Below are positions 17,261 to 25,765 of a DNA stretch of 32,931 nt, one piece after another. How positions within the stretch are numbered: position 1 is the first letter of the stretch; every line of letters begins with the position of its first letter. The DNA comes from Wenzhouxiangellaceae bacterium. Its GTDB lineage: Bacteria; Pseudomonadota; Gammaproteobacteria; Xanthomonadales; Wenzhouxiangellaceae. The notes below the pieces were generated by a model. It saw nothing but the letters and a program-made list of their open reading frames with translations. It was not told the origin of the DNA and did no database searches. The stretch is from NCBI GenBank assembly GCA_007135395.1, contig SLIZ01000234.1, positions 1 through 32,931 of the forward strand. Direction: 5' to 3'. Position numbers and translations under genes: made by a program.

Positions 17261-18076
17261 TCAACTGTCGGGCCGGCCAACGGCCGGTGCGGGCGCGGTG
17301 CCCAGCAGGATATCCCGTTGTCGGAAAGCCTCCAGGATATCCCGGCCGCCCTGAATGACTGTTTCGTCCCCGGAGCGCCCCAGTTGCCCCGCGATATCCT
17401 GAATCTGCTCCAGTCCGCTGCGGTGATCTGCATCGCGCAACTGGACGAACAGGCGGGCCGAGACCGGGTTGAGAAGGTAAAAGCCCACCGTGTCATCGCG
17501 CTTTCGGTAAAGCAGCAGATGGGTGGGATCCTTGCCGCCCGCTTCGGGCGTGAAGCCCGGGCGAATTCGGTGGACCGGATACTCGAAGGATTCAAGCCAG
17601 GCCAGGGGTGAGACCACCGGGGGGTGGGCGAATATATCCCCTTCCGGGTCGGCGGGGATTGAATCCAGGTCCGTCTCGTCCAGTCCCAGGGCTGTTTCCA
17701 GCCATTCATACCGGGCCAGTTCGGCCAGAAAGGGCGGGTCGTCGACGCCGGAATCCCGGCGGGTGGAAAGAAACCGGAGAAACTCCCGGGGCAGTTCGGT
17801 AAACATGGGGGTCCGGGCCCGATGGTCGGTCATGAAGCCACGAACCAGCGCTTCCCAGGCATCGTCATCGTGAATGCGCCGGGTGACGGGAAAACTGCGA
17901 CGAAACAGTCCCTCCAGGTTGCGAAAGAACAGATCCCGGTAAATGGCCATGCGCCGGTCTTCCAGGCCTTCCGGTGGCTCCACGGCCCCGGGGTCGCGGA
18001 TATAGCCGGCGAATCGGGCCTGGAGCCTGGCCAGGGACTCAGGTGGCTTCTTGGCGGGTTGCTTGCGGTCGTTCAT
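17261..18076 (-). CDS. hvfC: HvfC/BufC-like partner protein (DUF2063) of the DUF692 oxidase
   Basis: A 271-residue protein whose N-terminal part (about residues 12-110) matches the DUF2063 family: [15 protein letters not shown], then [17 protein letters not shown] and FPVTRRI. Members form a complex with DUF692 multinuclear iron oxidases and help them bind their precursor peptide. The C-terminal half holds a second domain with [12 protein letters not shown] and [18 protein letters not shown], as in HvfC-type partners. The ATG at 18076 overlaps the end of the oxidase gene by 38 bases, implying coupled translation. It is the last gene of the precursor-oxidase-partner order. Confidence 0.88.
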   Translation of the reverse strand: MNDRKQPAKKPPESLARLQARFAGYIRDPGAVEPPEGLEDRRMAIYRDLFFRNLEGLFRRSFPVTRRIHDDDAWEALVRGFMTDHRARTPMFTELPREFLRFLSTRRDSGVDDPPFLAELARYEWLETALGLDETDLDSIPADPEGDIFAHPPVVSPLAWLESFEYPVHRIRPGFTPEAGGKDPTHLLLYRKRDDTVGFYLLNPVSARLFVQLRDADHRSGLEQIQDIAGQLGRSGDETVIQGGRDILEAFRQRDILLGTAPAPAVGRPDS

Positions 18077-18905
18077 GGCGTTTCTGAATGGCCCGGATGG
18101 TTTCGACTTCGGCCAGAAGCTCGGGCACCGGTGGAAAATTGAAGTCCCTTTCCAGCAATGTGGGAAGGGGGCCGAACCGGGCATAGGCATGGTCCAGGAG
18201 ATTCCATACCGGATCGATCACTGCAGCGCCGTGGGTATCGACAAGCAGATCCTCGGCCTCCTTGTAATGGCCGGCGATGTGGACGTAGGCGATGCGCTCG
18301 GCGGGCAGTGCATCAATGAACTGTTCTGGATCGTAGCCGTGATTGGTGCTGTTGACGTAGACGTTGTTGACGTCCAGCAGGAGATCGCAATCGGCCGCAT
18401 CAAGCACGCCGAGTACGAAGTCCAGCTCGCTCATCTCCTGGCCCGGCGCGGCGTAGTAGGAGATATTCTCCACGGCCAGCCGGCGGCCGGTGATCTCCTG
18501 GGCCTGGCGTATTCTGCCGGCAACCCAGTCGACGGCCTCCCCGGTAAACGGGATGGGCATGAGATCGTACATATGGCCGTGCTCGGAACAGTAGCTGAGA
18601 TGTTCCGAGTAGCACCGGACCTGGTGTTCATCCAGGAACCGGCGGACCCTTCGGAGAAACGTCTCGTCCAGGGGCTCCGGTGCTCCAAGGGACAGGGAAA
18701 GGCCGTGGCAGACCAGGGGGAAGCGCTCGGCATATTCGCCCAGCGCCTTGCCCAGCCGGCCGCCAACCCCGATCCAGTTCTCCGGGGCCAGTTCCATGAA
18801 GCCGACTTGCGACAGGTCATGCTCGCCAAGCGGGCCCAGGAGGGCCCGCCTGAGTCCAAGCCCGGCCCCTTCAATCGGGGCCGGAATGCCAGGCCGTTTG
18901 CTCAT
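18039..18905 (-). CDS. hvfB: HvfB/BufB-like multinuclear non-heme iron oxidase (MNIO, DUF692)
   Basis: A 288-residue TIM-barrel oxidase of the DUF692/UPF0276 family, which modifies cysteines of ribosomally made peptides using iron and oxygen. Likely metal ligands are all present: His68 (CHGLSLSLG), Glu101/His102 (SEHLSY), Glu146-Asn147 (VENISYY), Asp179 and Asn181 (DVNNVYVN), His209 and His213 (VHIAGH), Asp223 and His225 (DTHG), and Glu252 (LERDFNF). It begins nine bases after the precursor gene with no clear ribosome site, so its translation is probably coupled to the precursor. The neighbouring EGKCG precursor places it in the HvfB subgroup. Confidence 0.93.
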   Translation of the reverse strand: MSKRPGIPAPIEGAGLGLRRALLGPLGEHDLSQVGFMELAPENWIGVGGRLGKALGEYAERFPLVCHGLSLSLGAPEPLDETFLRRVRRFLDEHQVRCYSEHLSYCSEHGHMYDLMPIPFTGEAVDWVAGRIRQAQEITGRRLAVENISYYAAPGQEMSELDFVLGVLDAADCDLLLDVNNVYVNSTNHGYDPEQFIDALPAERIAYVHIAGHYKEAEDLLVDTHGAAVIDPVWNLLDHAYARFGPLPTLLERDFNFPPVPELLAEVETIRAIQKRHERPQATRQEAT

Positions 18906-18914
18906 GAAGGATTA

Positions 18915-19256
18915 TCAGCTGCCGCAGCGACCTTCCCCGCACTTGCCTTCACCTTCCTTGTCATCGTCCTCATCACCTTCGTTGCCGCACTTGCCTTCGC
19001 CACACTTTCCTTCCCCGCACTTTCCTTCCCCGCACTTGCCTTCACTTTCCTTGTCGTCCTTCTTGTCCTTTTCTTCGTCGTTTCCGCAACGGCCTTCACC
19101 GCAATTGCCCTCGGCGCCGGCAATTTCATAGCCGGTGCCCAGGTCTTCGGCCTGGAAAGGGTTGTCGCTGGTGTTGGCAAACGTCGAAAGGGAAAACGAA
19201 GCTGCAGCCAGTGTTCCAATGGCGGTAACGAGGTGCTTCTTTCTGGTCGTGGTCAT
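18915..19256 (-). CDS. hvfA: HvfA-type RiPP precursor with eight EGxCG motifs (secreted, putative copper-binding peptide)
   Basis: A 113-residue precursor. Residues 1-27 form a signal peptide (basic start, hydrophobic core, likely cleavage after STFA). A spacer NPFQAEDLGTGYEIAG follows, then eight pentapeptides EG[K/R/N]CG: 49-58 (EGNCG, EGRCG), 72-91 (EGKCG four times) and 103-112 (EGKCG, EGRCG), separated by Lys/Glu/Asp linkers. The only cysteines are those eight (52, 57, 75, 80, 85, 90, 106, 111). In Haemophilus HvfA, such cysteines are converted by the oxidase into copper-binding groups. The ATG at 19256 has an excellent AGGAG site six to eight bases upstream; an earlier in-frame ATG at 19328 lacks a signal peptide. 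Confidence 0.9.
   Translation of the reverse strand: MTTTRKKHLVTAIGTLAAASFSLSTFANTSDNPFQAEDLGTGYEIAGAEGNCGEGRCGNDEEKDKKDDKESEGKCGEGKCGEGKCGEGKCGNEGDEDDDKEGEGKCGEGRCGS
18984..19043 (-). repeat. Four 15-bp tandem repeats encoding EGKCG
   Basis: Four consecutive 15-base units read GAAGG(C/A)AAGTG(C/T)GG(C/G) on the minus strand, each coding Glu-Gly-Lys-Cys-Gly. The units differ only at third codon positions. This shows expansion of the core motif by tandem duplication with selection on the peptide. Confidence 0.9.
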
Positions 19257-19338
19257 GGATCTTCTCCTGATGGTTGGCGGATCCCCTGTGGAAATCCGAC
19301 ATGAAACGGACTGGATTGGTTCGCACAACCCTACTAGA

Positions 19339-19355
19339 TAACCCGGGCCGGGTTA
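19339..19355. repeat. Perfect 17-base palindrome upstream of hvfA
   Basis: TAACCCGG and CCGGGTTA form an 8-bp perfect inverted repeat around one base, in the 115-base gap between the nth stop and hvfA start. No T run follows on the minus strand, so a terminator for nth is doubtful. It could be an operator for the hvf genes. I found no convincing -35/-10 or ECF-type promoter beside it. Confidence 0.5.
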
Positions 19356-19371
19356 AGAAATGGTTAGCCGC

Positions 19372-20034
19372 TCAGGTTTCGGGTTTCAGGGTGCCAGGAT
19401 CGGGCAGTTGCTTGTCCGGGAAACGGCACAGGTCGGTAATCGGGCACTGACCGCACAAAGGCTTGCGTGCCTTGCAGGTGTAACGGCCATGCAGGATCAG
19501 CCAGTGGTGGGCATGACGCAGATAGGCCCGGGGTACCCGCTTGAGCAGCCTTTTTTCCACCTCCAGGGGGGTCTTGCCCGGTGCCAGGCCGGTGCGGTTG
19601 GAGACCCGGAAGATGTGGGTGTCCACGGCCATGGTTTCGTGGCCGAATGCGGTATTGAGAACCACGTTGGCCGTCTTGCGGCCCACGCCGGGCAGGGCTT
19701 CCAGGGATTTTCGGTTCTCGGGCACCCGGCCCTGGTGCTGCTCGACCAGAATCGAGCAGGTCTTGATGATATTGGCCGCTTTGGAATTGTAAAGGCCGAT
19801 GGTCTGGATGTACTCCTTCAGGCCGACTTCGCCCAGTTCCAGGATGGCCTCGGGGGTGTTGGCTACGGGAAACAGGCGCCGGGTGGCCTTGTTGACACCC
19901 ACATCGGTGGCCTGGGCGGACAGGATGACGGCGATGAGCAGTTCGAAGGGGCTGTCATATTCGAGCTCGGTTTCCGGGGCCGGATTGAGATCCGACAGCC
20001 GTCTGAACATTTCTTCCCGGTCGGCGGGCCTCAT
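19372..20034 (-). CDS. nth: Endonuclease III
   Basis: A DNA glycosylase/AP lyase that removes oxidised pyrimidines in base excision repair. The 220-residue protein has the helix-hairpin-helix [11 protein letters not shown] with catalytic Lys120, and Asp138 in VDTHIFRV, at the same numbers as in E. coli. The C-terminal [4Fe-4S] site follows C-x6-C-x2-C-x5-C ([17 protein letters not shown]). The ATG at 20034 overlaps the rsxE stop by four bases (ATGA); a longer upstream reading frame is not supported by the family. The rsxE-nth coupling is conserved in many gammaproteobacteria. Confidence 0.97.
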   Translation of the reverse strand: MRPADREEMFRRLSDLNPAPETELEYDSPFELLIAVILSAQATDVGVNKATRRLFPVANTPEAILELGEVGLKEYIQTIGLYNSKAANIIKTCSILVEQHQGRVPENRKSLEALPGVGRKTANVVLNTAFGHETMAVDTHIFRVSNRTGLAPGKTPLEVEKRLLKRVPRAYLRHAHHWLILHGRYTCKARKPLCGQCPITDLCRFPDKQLPDPGTLKPET

Positions 20035-20726
20035 GCCGGCACACCCGCCCGGGATTGATCCGGTTGATTGCCGATTGCCGGGGACGGACGGGCTCGCAGG
20101 TTGATGGCCTGGCGCACGGCCACCATCAGCCCCAGGGCGATGAAGGCGCCGGGGGGCAAAATCGCCAGGAGAAAACTCCAGTCCCGGGGCAGCAGTTGCC
20201 ATTCGAGCCCGGCAAAGGCCTCGCCCAGCAAAAGGTGCATATCCGAAAACAGGGTTCCGCTGCCGGCCAGTTCCCGTATCGAGCCCAGGACGATCAGGAC
20301 CAGGGCAAATCCGATGCCCTGGGCAAGTCCGTCGGAGACCGAGGCCGAGACCGTCTGACGCGACGCAAAGGCTTCTGCCCGGGCGATGATGGTGCAGTTG
20401 GTGACAATCAGGGGAATGAAAATTCCAAGGCTCCGGCTCAGGCCGGGAAAAAAGGCCTGCAGGATGAGATCCACGGCGGTGACCGTGGCGGCAATGACCA
20501 TTACGAAGGCCGGAATCCGGATTTCAGGGCGCAGGAAACGGCGGATCAGGGATACCGTGGTGTTGCTGACCACCAGCACCAGCAGGGTGGCCAGGCCCAG
20601 CCCCAGGCCGTTGACCGTGGTTGTCGAGACGGCCAGCAGGGGGCAAAGTCCGAGCAGCTGTACCAGCCCCGGGTTGTTGTGCCAGAGGCCTTCACGCCAG
20701 ATTGTGCCTTGATTCGGTTCGGCCAC
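20031..20726 (-). CDS. rsxE: Electron transport complex subunit RsxE/RnfE
   Basis: RsxE is a six-helix membrane subunit of the Rnf/Rsx complex, which moves electrons between NADH and ferredoxin coupled to an ion gradient (or reduces SoxR in E. coli). The 231-residue protein has the conserved [33 protein letters not shown] and [12 protein letters not shown] segments, with the cysteine-bearing helices typical of RsxE. It normally ends the rsxABCDGE set, but here the gene before it is phaC, 28 bases upstream. The other subunits are absent from the window, so its function here is uncertain. Confidence 0.93.
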   Translation of the reverse strand: MAEPNQGTIWREGLWHNNPGLVQLLGLCPLLAVSTTTVNGLGLGLATLLVLVVSNTTVSLIRRFLRPEIRIPAFVMVIAATVTAVDLILQAFFPGLSRSLGIFIPLIVTNCTIIARAEAFASRQTVSASVSDGLAQGIGFALVLIVLGSIRELAGSGTLFSDMHLLLGEAFAGLEWQLLPRDWSFLLAILPPGAFIALGLMVAVRQAINLRARPSPAIGNQPDQSRAGVPA

Positions 20727-20754
20727 GGTTGCTTCAGGTCTCGCTGGTGGCCGG

Positions 20755-22506
20755 TTATTGTTTCACATAACTGCCTGGGGCCGGTTCGATGATTTCCAGT
20801 TCCCGGTCACCGGGTTGGCGGGCGGGAATCCGGCGCCCGCTGTACTTCTTTTGCCATTCGTGCCAGTGGGGCCACCAGGAACCCGTGGTGTATTCGGCTC
20901 CCTGGATCCAGTCCTCCGGGTCCTCGGGGAGATCGTCGTTGGTCCAGTAGCCGTATTTTTCCGCTGCCGGCGGGTTGATCACCCCGGCAATATGACCCGA
21001 GCCGGCCAGCATGAAGGTCACCGGCCCGGAGTAGATTCCCGTGGCCTTGTAGACGGAAGGGTAGGGCGCGATATGGTCTTCCCGGGATGACTGGAGATAG
21101 ACCGGAAGATCAGTGGTCCGAAGGTCGATGGGAACCCCACCCATCTCGATACCGCCGGGCTCGACCAGCCGGTTTTCCAGGTACATGTTGCGAAGGTAGA
21201 AGGTATGCATGGCTTCGGGCAGCCGGGTGAAATCGGAGTTCCAGTACAACAGGTCGAAGTGGGGCGGAGAATTGCCAAGCAGGTAGTTGTTGACCACAAA
21301 GGTCCAGATCAAATCATTGGCCCGAAGCATGTTGAACGTCATGGCCATGCTTTCGCCTTCCAGAAAACCCCGCCGGGAAATCTTCTTTTCGAGGTTTGTC
21401 AGCTGTTTTTCATCTATGAACACCCGCAGGTCGCCGGCATCGGCAAAGTCCACCTGGGCGGTGAAGAAGGTGGCTGACTGGATCCGGTCATCGCCTTTTT
21501 CCTTCATGTAGGCCAGGGTGGGTGCCAGCAGGGTGCCGCCGATGCAGTAGCCGATGGTGTTGACTTCCCGCTGCCCGGTGGCTTTCTCGATGGCATCCAG
21601 GGCCTCCAGGATTCCCTCGTGCATGTAATCCTCGAAACGCTGATAACGCAGTTTCTCATCCGGGTTGACCCAGGAAATGACAAAGACCGTGTAGCCCTGG
21701 TCCACCGCCCACTTGATAAAGGAATTCTTTGGTTGGAGGTCAAGTATGTAAAACTTGTTGATCCACGGCGGGATGATCAACAAAGGCCGCTGATAGGCCG
21801 TCTTGGTGGTCGGTGCGTACTGGACAAGCTGCATCATCCGGTTCTGGAAGACCACCGACCCCGGGGTGGTGGCGATATTCTTCCCCACCTCGAATGCGGA
21901 CTTGTCGGTCATGGAGATGAGCAGTTTTCCCTGCCCGGCCTGGAGGTCCTCCAGCAACATGCGAAAGCCGCGCAGCAGGTTCAGGCCCTTTTCTTCCCGG
22001 GTTCTTTTCAGGACCTCCGGGTTGGTCAGCACGAAGTTGGCCGGTGACAGGGTGTCGGCGAACTGGCGGGTATAAAACCGGATCCGGGCCCGGTCATCGG
22101 CGCTCAGTTCCCGCATGCGGTCAACATTTTCCAGCAGCCAGTCCGCCGTGAGCAGATAGCCCTGCTTGAGAAAATCGAAGATGAGCTTTTCGTCCCAGGC
22201 CTCCGAGCGAAACCGGCGGTCGCCCCTGCCCGGGCTGGCCGCCGGCTCGACGGTCTGGCCGACCACGCGCAGGCCAAGGTATTTCATCAGCTCCAGGTAG
22301 CGCCGGGTCAGGTCCAGCTGGGCGGCCAGGACCCGGTGAGGATGGGTCAGGGTGCTCCAGGCCGCCGCCCACATGGGACGCTTGAGGTTGAGCGGGTCAA
22401 TGGTGGGCAGTTCGATGCTCTTGATCCGGTCGATGACCAGGCCCGCGGAAAGACGGGAGATCTGGGCCATTTCCCGGGTCAGGCTGGTGGTTGGTTCCTG
22501 GCTCAT
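20755..22506 (-). CDS. phaC: Class I polyhydroxyalkanoate synthase
   Basis: PhaC polymerises (R)-3-hydroxyacyl-CoA, mainly hydroxybutyryl-CoA, into storage granules. The 583-residue protein is the usual class I size. The nucleophile box is GYCIGG with Cys321, and the other catalytic residues are Asp477 ([13 protein letters not shown]) and His505 ([13 protein letters not shown]). The conserved [13 protein letters not shown] motif is also present. The ATG at 22506 follows a GAGGAGG site that sits right after the phaB stop codon; the frame runs 28 codons further upstream into phaB but has no such site. It is cotranscribed with phaB. Confidence 0.95.
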   Translation of the reverse strand: MSQEPTTSLTREMAQISRLSAGLVIDRIKSIELPTIDPLNLKRPMWAAAWSTLTHPHRVLAAQLDLTRRYLELMKYLGLRVVGQTVEPAASPGRGDRRFRSEAWDEKLIFDFLKQGYLLTADWLLENVDRMRELSADDRARIRFYTRQFADTLSPANFVLTNPEVLKRTREEKGLNLLRGFRMLLEDLQAGQGKLLISMTDKSAFEVGKNIATTPGSVVFQNRMMQLVQYAPTTKTAYQRPLLIIPPWINKFYILDLQPKNSFIKWAVDQGYTVFVISWVNPDEKLRYQRFEDYMHEGILEALDAIEKATGQREVNTIGYCIGGTLLAPTLAYMKEKGDDRIQSATFFTAQVDFADAGDLRVFIDEKQLTNLEKKISRRGFLEGESMAMTFNMLRANDLIWTFVVNNYLLGNSPPHFDLLYWNSDFTRLPEAMHTFYLRNMYLENRLVEPGGIEMGGVPIDLRTTDLPVYLQSSREDHIAPYPSVYKATGIYSGPVTFMLAGSGHIAGVINPPAAEKYGYWTNDDLPEDPEDWIQGAEYTTGSWWPHWHEWQKKYSGRRIPARQPGDRELEIIEPAPGSYVKQ

Positions 22507-22525
22507 GCTGTTTGCTGCCTCCTCA

Positions 22526-23281
22526 TTACAGTCGAAGCGCTCCGTCAACGGCGATGTCCCGGCCGTTGACGTAATCGTTTTCGATGACAAAGCGAATGGC
22601 CGACGCGATTTCCCCGGGCTCGGCCAGCCGGCCGGCGGGAATCTGCCCGGTTATCCGGTCGATGGCCTTTTCCGGCATGGATGCGACCAGTTCGGTGCGG
22701 GCAAACCCGGGAGAAACGGATGCGGCCCGGATTCCGTGGCGGGCAAGCTCCCGGGACCAGGTTACTGCCATGGCCGCAACCCCGGCCTTGGCGGCTGAAT
22801 AATTGGTCTGGCCGAAATTGCCGGCGCTGGAAATGCTGCAAATATTGATGATCACGCCTTTCCGGCCGGCGCGGATCATGCAGGTTGCCGCCTCCCGGCC
22901 GCAGAGGAATACGCCGGTCAGATTTACATCGAGTACCTGCTGCCATTGCTCCAGGGACATTCGGGACTCGATCTCCCCGTTTCTGGCCTTGACCAGCAAT
23001 CCGTCCCGTGTGATTCCGGCATTGTTGACCAGCCCGTCAATTCCATCGAGATTCGAATCGAGTTCGGCAAAGGCCTCGGCAACCCGGGACTCACTGGTGA
23101 CATCGGCGACCACGGCATGATGCCCGGTGCCCGGAAGCCCGGCCAGGGTCTTTTCCAGCGCATCCTGATCAAGATCAATCAGGCCGACCCGGGCGCCCTG
23201 GCCGGCAAGGTCGTGTGCCATGGCCTTTCCAAGGCCCCTGCCGGCGCCGGTTATCACGATGCTGCTGCTGTTCAGATTCAT
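22526..23281 (-). CDS. phaB: Acetoacetyl-CoA reductase (short-chain dehydrogenase, FabG-like)
   Basis: A 251-residue SDR enzyme, probably reducing acetoacetyl-CoA to (R)-3-hydroxybutyryl-CoA with NADPH to feed PhaC. It has the cofactor motif TGAGRGLG (11-18), NNAG (86-89), Ser149 in INICSISSAGN, and Tyr161-x3-Lys165 in NYSAAKAG, and ends with the typical DIAVDGALRL. Being directly upstream of phaC (19 bases) favours PHB synthesis, though sequence alone does not fully exclude a 3-oxoacyl-ACP reductase. AAGGGA precedes the ATG. Confidence 0.85.
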   Translation of the reverse strand: MNLNSSSIVITGAGRGLGKAMAHDLAGQGARVGLIDLDQDALEKTLAGLPGTGHHAVVADVTSESRVAEAFAELDSNLDGIDGLVNNAGITRDGLLVKARNGEIESRMSLEQWQQVLDVNLTGVFLCGREAATCMIRAGRKGVIINICSISSAGNFGQTNYSAAKAGVAAMAVTWSRELARHGIRAASVSPGFARTELVASMPEKAIDRITGQIPAGRLAEPGEIASAIRFVIENDYVNGRDIAVDGALRL

Positions 23282-23391
23282 TCAGGTCCCTTCTTGATTG
23301 TTTTTTGCCGGAAATACCCGTGGAAATCCGGGCCCGGGAGTCGCCGAGGAGCCGAAGCATCAGGCGATTGGCATGCAGTTTGGTGCCAGGA

Positions 23392-23889
23392 TCAGCGTCC
23401 GGATTCGTCGGAATCCTCTTTCCGGTTTCCGCTGTTTCCCGGATTGAGCGCTTCCGACCACAGGGAAAACATCTGTTGCTGGAATTTTCGAAAGGGCTCG
23501 ATCGTATTGCCGGCAAGATCGTCCAGCCCGGCTTTTCGCATGGTCGACTCCCAGGCGTCATCCACCGATTCCTGCTGGGATTCCAGGTGAGTCATGACCT
23601 GTTCCAGGTAACCCCGTGCCAGGTCCTTCATGGGATTGGAGTTGACCTTGATCATGGCCTCGAGAAACTCGTTGCTCAGGACCGGTCGGCCAAGCAATTC
23701 CTGGTCGGCAACAATCTGGAGGAGAACCGAGCGTGTGACATCCTTGCCGGTCTTGGCTTCGACCACCTGAACCGGCTGGCCGGACCCGATCAGGTCCCGG
23801 ACGTCATTCAATGTGATGGACTGGCTGGTTTCGGTGTCGTAGAGACGGCGGTTGGCGTATTTCTTGATAACTCGAACGGGTCGACCCAT
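23392..23889 (-). CDS. phaR: Polyhydroxyalkanoate synthesis repressor PhaR
   Basis: PhaR binds both PHB granules and DNA; free PhaR represses phasin genes and is drawn off when granules form. The 165-residue protein begins with the conserved DNA-binding block VRVIKKYANRRLYDTETS and SITLNDVRDLI, followed by the granule-associated region with MKDLARGYLEQVM. The ATG at 23889 gives the family start MGRPVRVIKKY; a frame extension upstream lacks support. It lies 110 bases before phaB and downstream of the phasin gene. Confidence 0.93.
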   Translation of the reverse strand: MGRPVRVIKKYANRRLYDTETSQSITLNDVRDLIGSGQPVQVVEAKTGKDVTRSVLLQIVADQELLGRPVLSNEFLEAMIKVNSNPMKDLARGYLEQVMTHLESQQESVDDAWESTMRKAGLDDLAGNTIEPFRKFQQQMFSLWSEALNPGNSGNRKEDSDESGR

Positions 23890-23961
23890 TGCGATTTCTC
23901 GGATTAGACGTGGTTCAAGTGTACCTTGCCATCGGTCCCTGGGCAGGACTGCGAACCGGGT

Positions 23962-23986
23962 GCCGGCAGCCACAGGGGCTGCCGGC
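23962..23986 (-). terminator. Hairpin after the phasin gene, weak terminator
   Basis: GCCGGCAGCC (23962-23971) and GGCTGCCGGC (23977-23986) form a perfect 10-bp stem with a five-base loop, 28 bases past the phasin stop on the minus strand. There is no T run, so termination may be partial or the hairpin may protect the phasin mRNA end. The stem is close to that of the rpsA terminator. Confidence 0.45.
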
Positions 23987-24013
23987 GGGTACAGCGCGGA
24001 TCTGGTCTAGGAC

Positions 24014-24409
24014 TTAGCTGGACTTGGAAGCCGGCTTGGTCTTGGTCTTGGTCGCCGCCTGGGGGGCAAACGGGAACATGCCGGAGAAATCCATGTTGCG
24101 TGCAAATTCCTGACCGATCTCGGTCAGCTGCTCGCGGGATTCATTGCCAATGGCAGCCAGGGATTCCAGGTGCGCGTTGACCTGCTCGGCGTAGTCCTTC
24201 GTAGCTGCCGACTGCCGGGCCAGGTAGTCGCTCGGGCTGGACATGTCCTGGGTTTCGGCGTAGCGCTTCTTGTTGAGTTCAAGCAGCTTCTGGGTCGCGT
24301 CAAGGTTCTGGCGGGCGGTCTTGTCGATGGCTTCGAAGACGATTTCCTGGGCCTTGCGGGCTTCGGAAAGTGCCGGATGGTCTAAGTCAAATGCGTTCTT
24401 GTTGGTCAT
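24014..24409 (-). CDS. phaP: Phasin family protein
   Basis: A 131-residue phasin, a small amphipathic protein that coats PHB granules and controls their size. It is predicted largely helical, with the family features DKTARQNLDATQKLLELNKKR and SAATKDYAEQVNAHLESL, and a basic, flexible Lys/Thr/Ala/Ser-rich tail. No signal or membrane segment is present. It is the first gene of the pha group, with its own promoter and two candidate PhaR sites upstream. The gene symbol is by family and context. Confidence 0.88.
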   Translation of the reverse strand: MTNKNAFDLDHPALSEARKAQEIVFEAIDKTARQNLDATQKLLELNKKRYAETQDMSSPSDYLARQSAATKDYAEQVNAHLESLAAIGNESREQLTEIGQEFARNMDFSGMFPFAPQAATKTKTKPASKSS

Positions 24410-24456
24410 TTCACGGTCCTCTTTGATGATCTTTCAGTTCGGGTTCGGCACATACA

Positions 24457-24503
24457 TTTGTGCGTTGCACCAAAGTGTATCAGGACTCTTTGTGCAGTGC
24501 AAC
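24457..24503 (-). promoter_or_regulatory. Phasin promoter with two candidate PhaR operators
   Basis: On the minus strand TTGCAC (24497-24502) and TACACT (24474-24479) are spaced by 17 bases, a weak sigma-70 pair. Two 15-base direct repeats, TTTGTGCGTTGCACC (24457-24471) and TTTGTGCAGTGCAAC (24489-24503), match at 12 of 15 positions and start 32 bases apart, about three helical turns. One covers the -35 and the other sits just past the -10, near the expected start of transcription. This is the layout expected of repressor sites; assignment to PhaR is inference from the neighbouring phaR gene. Confidence 0.6.
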
Positions 24504-24605
24504 ATCAATCGTGAGCAGATCGCCAGTTTTCTCCGTAAACCGTCCGGCACTGAACGCCTGGAAGGTACAATACCCCGCTGATTTCAGCCTCCGGAGAACT
24601 TAATC

Positions 24606-25691
24606 ATGTCAACCGACCGGGATGCCCTGCATAAGCGACTCGGGGAAATCTCTGACCCTCATACGGGCCTTCCCCTGGGCCAGGCCGGGGCCGTTCGGGG
24701 TCTGGCTGTGGAGTCAGGGCGGGCTGCGGTGGATATTCGGCTGGGTTATCCGGCTGAAGGCTGGCGATCCGGCCTGGTTTCCGAAGTGCGCCAGGCCATC
24801 CACTCGGCGGCCGGCATTTCGGAGGTGACGGTGGATGTGGACTGGAAGGTGGCCCAGCACGCGGTCCAGCACGGATTGACTCCCCTGCCGGGAGTGCGAA
24901 ACGTCATTGCCATCGCATCGGGCAAGGGGGGGGTGGGAAAATCCACGGTTGCGGTGAACCTGGCCCTGGCCCTGCAGGCCGAAGGGGCCCGGGTTGGCGT
25001 CCTGGACGCGGATATCTACGGGCCGAGCATTCCCCGCATGCTGGGCCTTGCCGGTCGCCCGGAGCCGACCGAAAACAAGAAGATCCTGCCCATGGCTGCC
25101 CACGGTCTCCAGGCCATGTCCATCGGCGTGCTGGTGGGAACCGACCAGGCCATGATCTGGCGCGGGCCCATGGCTACCCAGGCCCTGCAGCAGATGTTCA
25201 ACGATACGGTGTGGGACGACCTGGACTACCTGGTCGTGGACTTGCCCCCCGGGACCGGAGATATCCAGCTGACCCTGGCCCAGCGAATCCCGGTGGCCGG
25301 CAGCCTGGTGGTTACAACGCCCCAGGCGGTGGCCCTGGACGATGTCCGGCGGGCTGCTTCCATGTTTGCCAAGGTCAAGGTGCCGGTTCTGGGTGTCGCT
25401 GAAAACATGAGTTCCTACATCTGCCCGAAATGCGGCCACGAGGAAGCGGTTTTCGGCACTGGCGGCGGGCAGTCCATTGCCGAGGAAATCGGGGTGCCCC
25501 TGGTCGGCCAGGTTCCCCTGAACGCCGGACTGGGCCGTTCTGGTGACGAGGGGGTTCCCGTGGTGGCCGCCGAACCGGAAGGTGAAGTGGCCGGGCGCTT
25601 TCGGACCATGGCCCGCAATGCGGCCGGGCGCCTTTCCCGGGAAGCGGCCAACAAGAAGGTTCGAATGCCGAAGATTTCGATCACCGAGTAG
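24606..25691 (+). CDS. apbC: Mrp/ApbC family iron-sulfur cluster carrier ATPase
   Basis: This cytoplasmic P-loop ATPase binds and transfers Fe-S clusters. The 361-residue protein has an N-terminal MIP18-like domain (about residues 1-85), then the deviant Walker A GKGGVGKS (106-113), [12 protein letters not shown], the DLPPGTGD motif (212-219), and the cluster-binding Cys273-x2-Cys276 in CPKCG. GGAG lies about eight bases before the ATG. A TACAAT at 24566-24571 could be a -10 box, but no -35 match goes with it. dcd follows after 74 bases, a conserved pairing in gammaproteobacteria. Confidence 0.95.
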   Translation: MSTDRDALHKRLGEISDPHTGLPLGQAGAVRGLAVESGRAAVDIRLGYPAEGWRSGLVSEVRQAIHSAAGISEVTVDVDWKVAQHAVQHGLTPLPGVRNVIAIASGKGGVGKSTVAVNLALALQAEGARVGVLDADIYGPSIPRMLGLAGRPEPTENKKILPMAAHGLQAMSIGVLVGTDQAMIWRGPMATQALQQMFNDTVWDDLDYLVVDLPPGTGDIQLTLAQRIPVAGSLVVTTPQAVALDDVRRAASMFAKVKVPVLGVAENMSSYICPKCGHEEAVFGTGGGQSIAEEIGVPLVGQVPLNAGLGRSGDEGVPVVAAEPEGEVAGRFRTMARNAAGRLSREAANKKVRMPKISITE

Positions 25692-25765
25692 AAAAAGTAT
25701 CCCGGCCATGGGCTATCCTTCGCCGGACTCGACAACAAATCAATCTGACAAACGGGATCCATTCC

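Noticed and set aside
18984-19043. 15-bp tandem repeats as a CRISPR or microsatellite
   Set aside because: The units are contiguous without spacers, in frame, and vary only at synonymous positions, so they are a coding repeat of the precursor core.
18051-19304. A 417-codon open frame on the plus strand opposite the hvf genes
   Set aside because: It is the shadow of hvfB and the repeat-rich hvfA on a high-GC template; the product is low complexity with no family match.
22835-22840. Cysteine at residue 148 of PhaB, where some alignments would place the catalytic serine 13 positions before Tyr161
   Set aside because: The neighbouring Ser149 aligns with the catalytic serine if the loop is one residue shorter, as in similar SDR enzymes, so loss of the active site is not supported.
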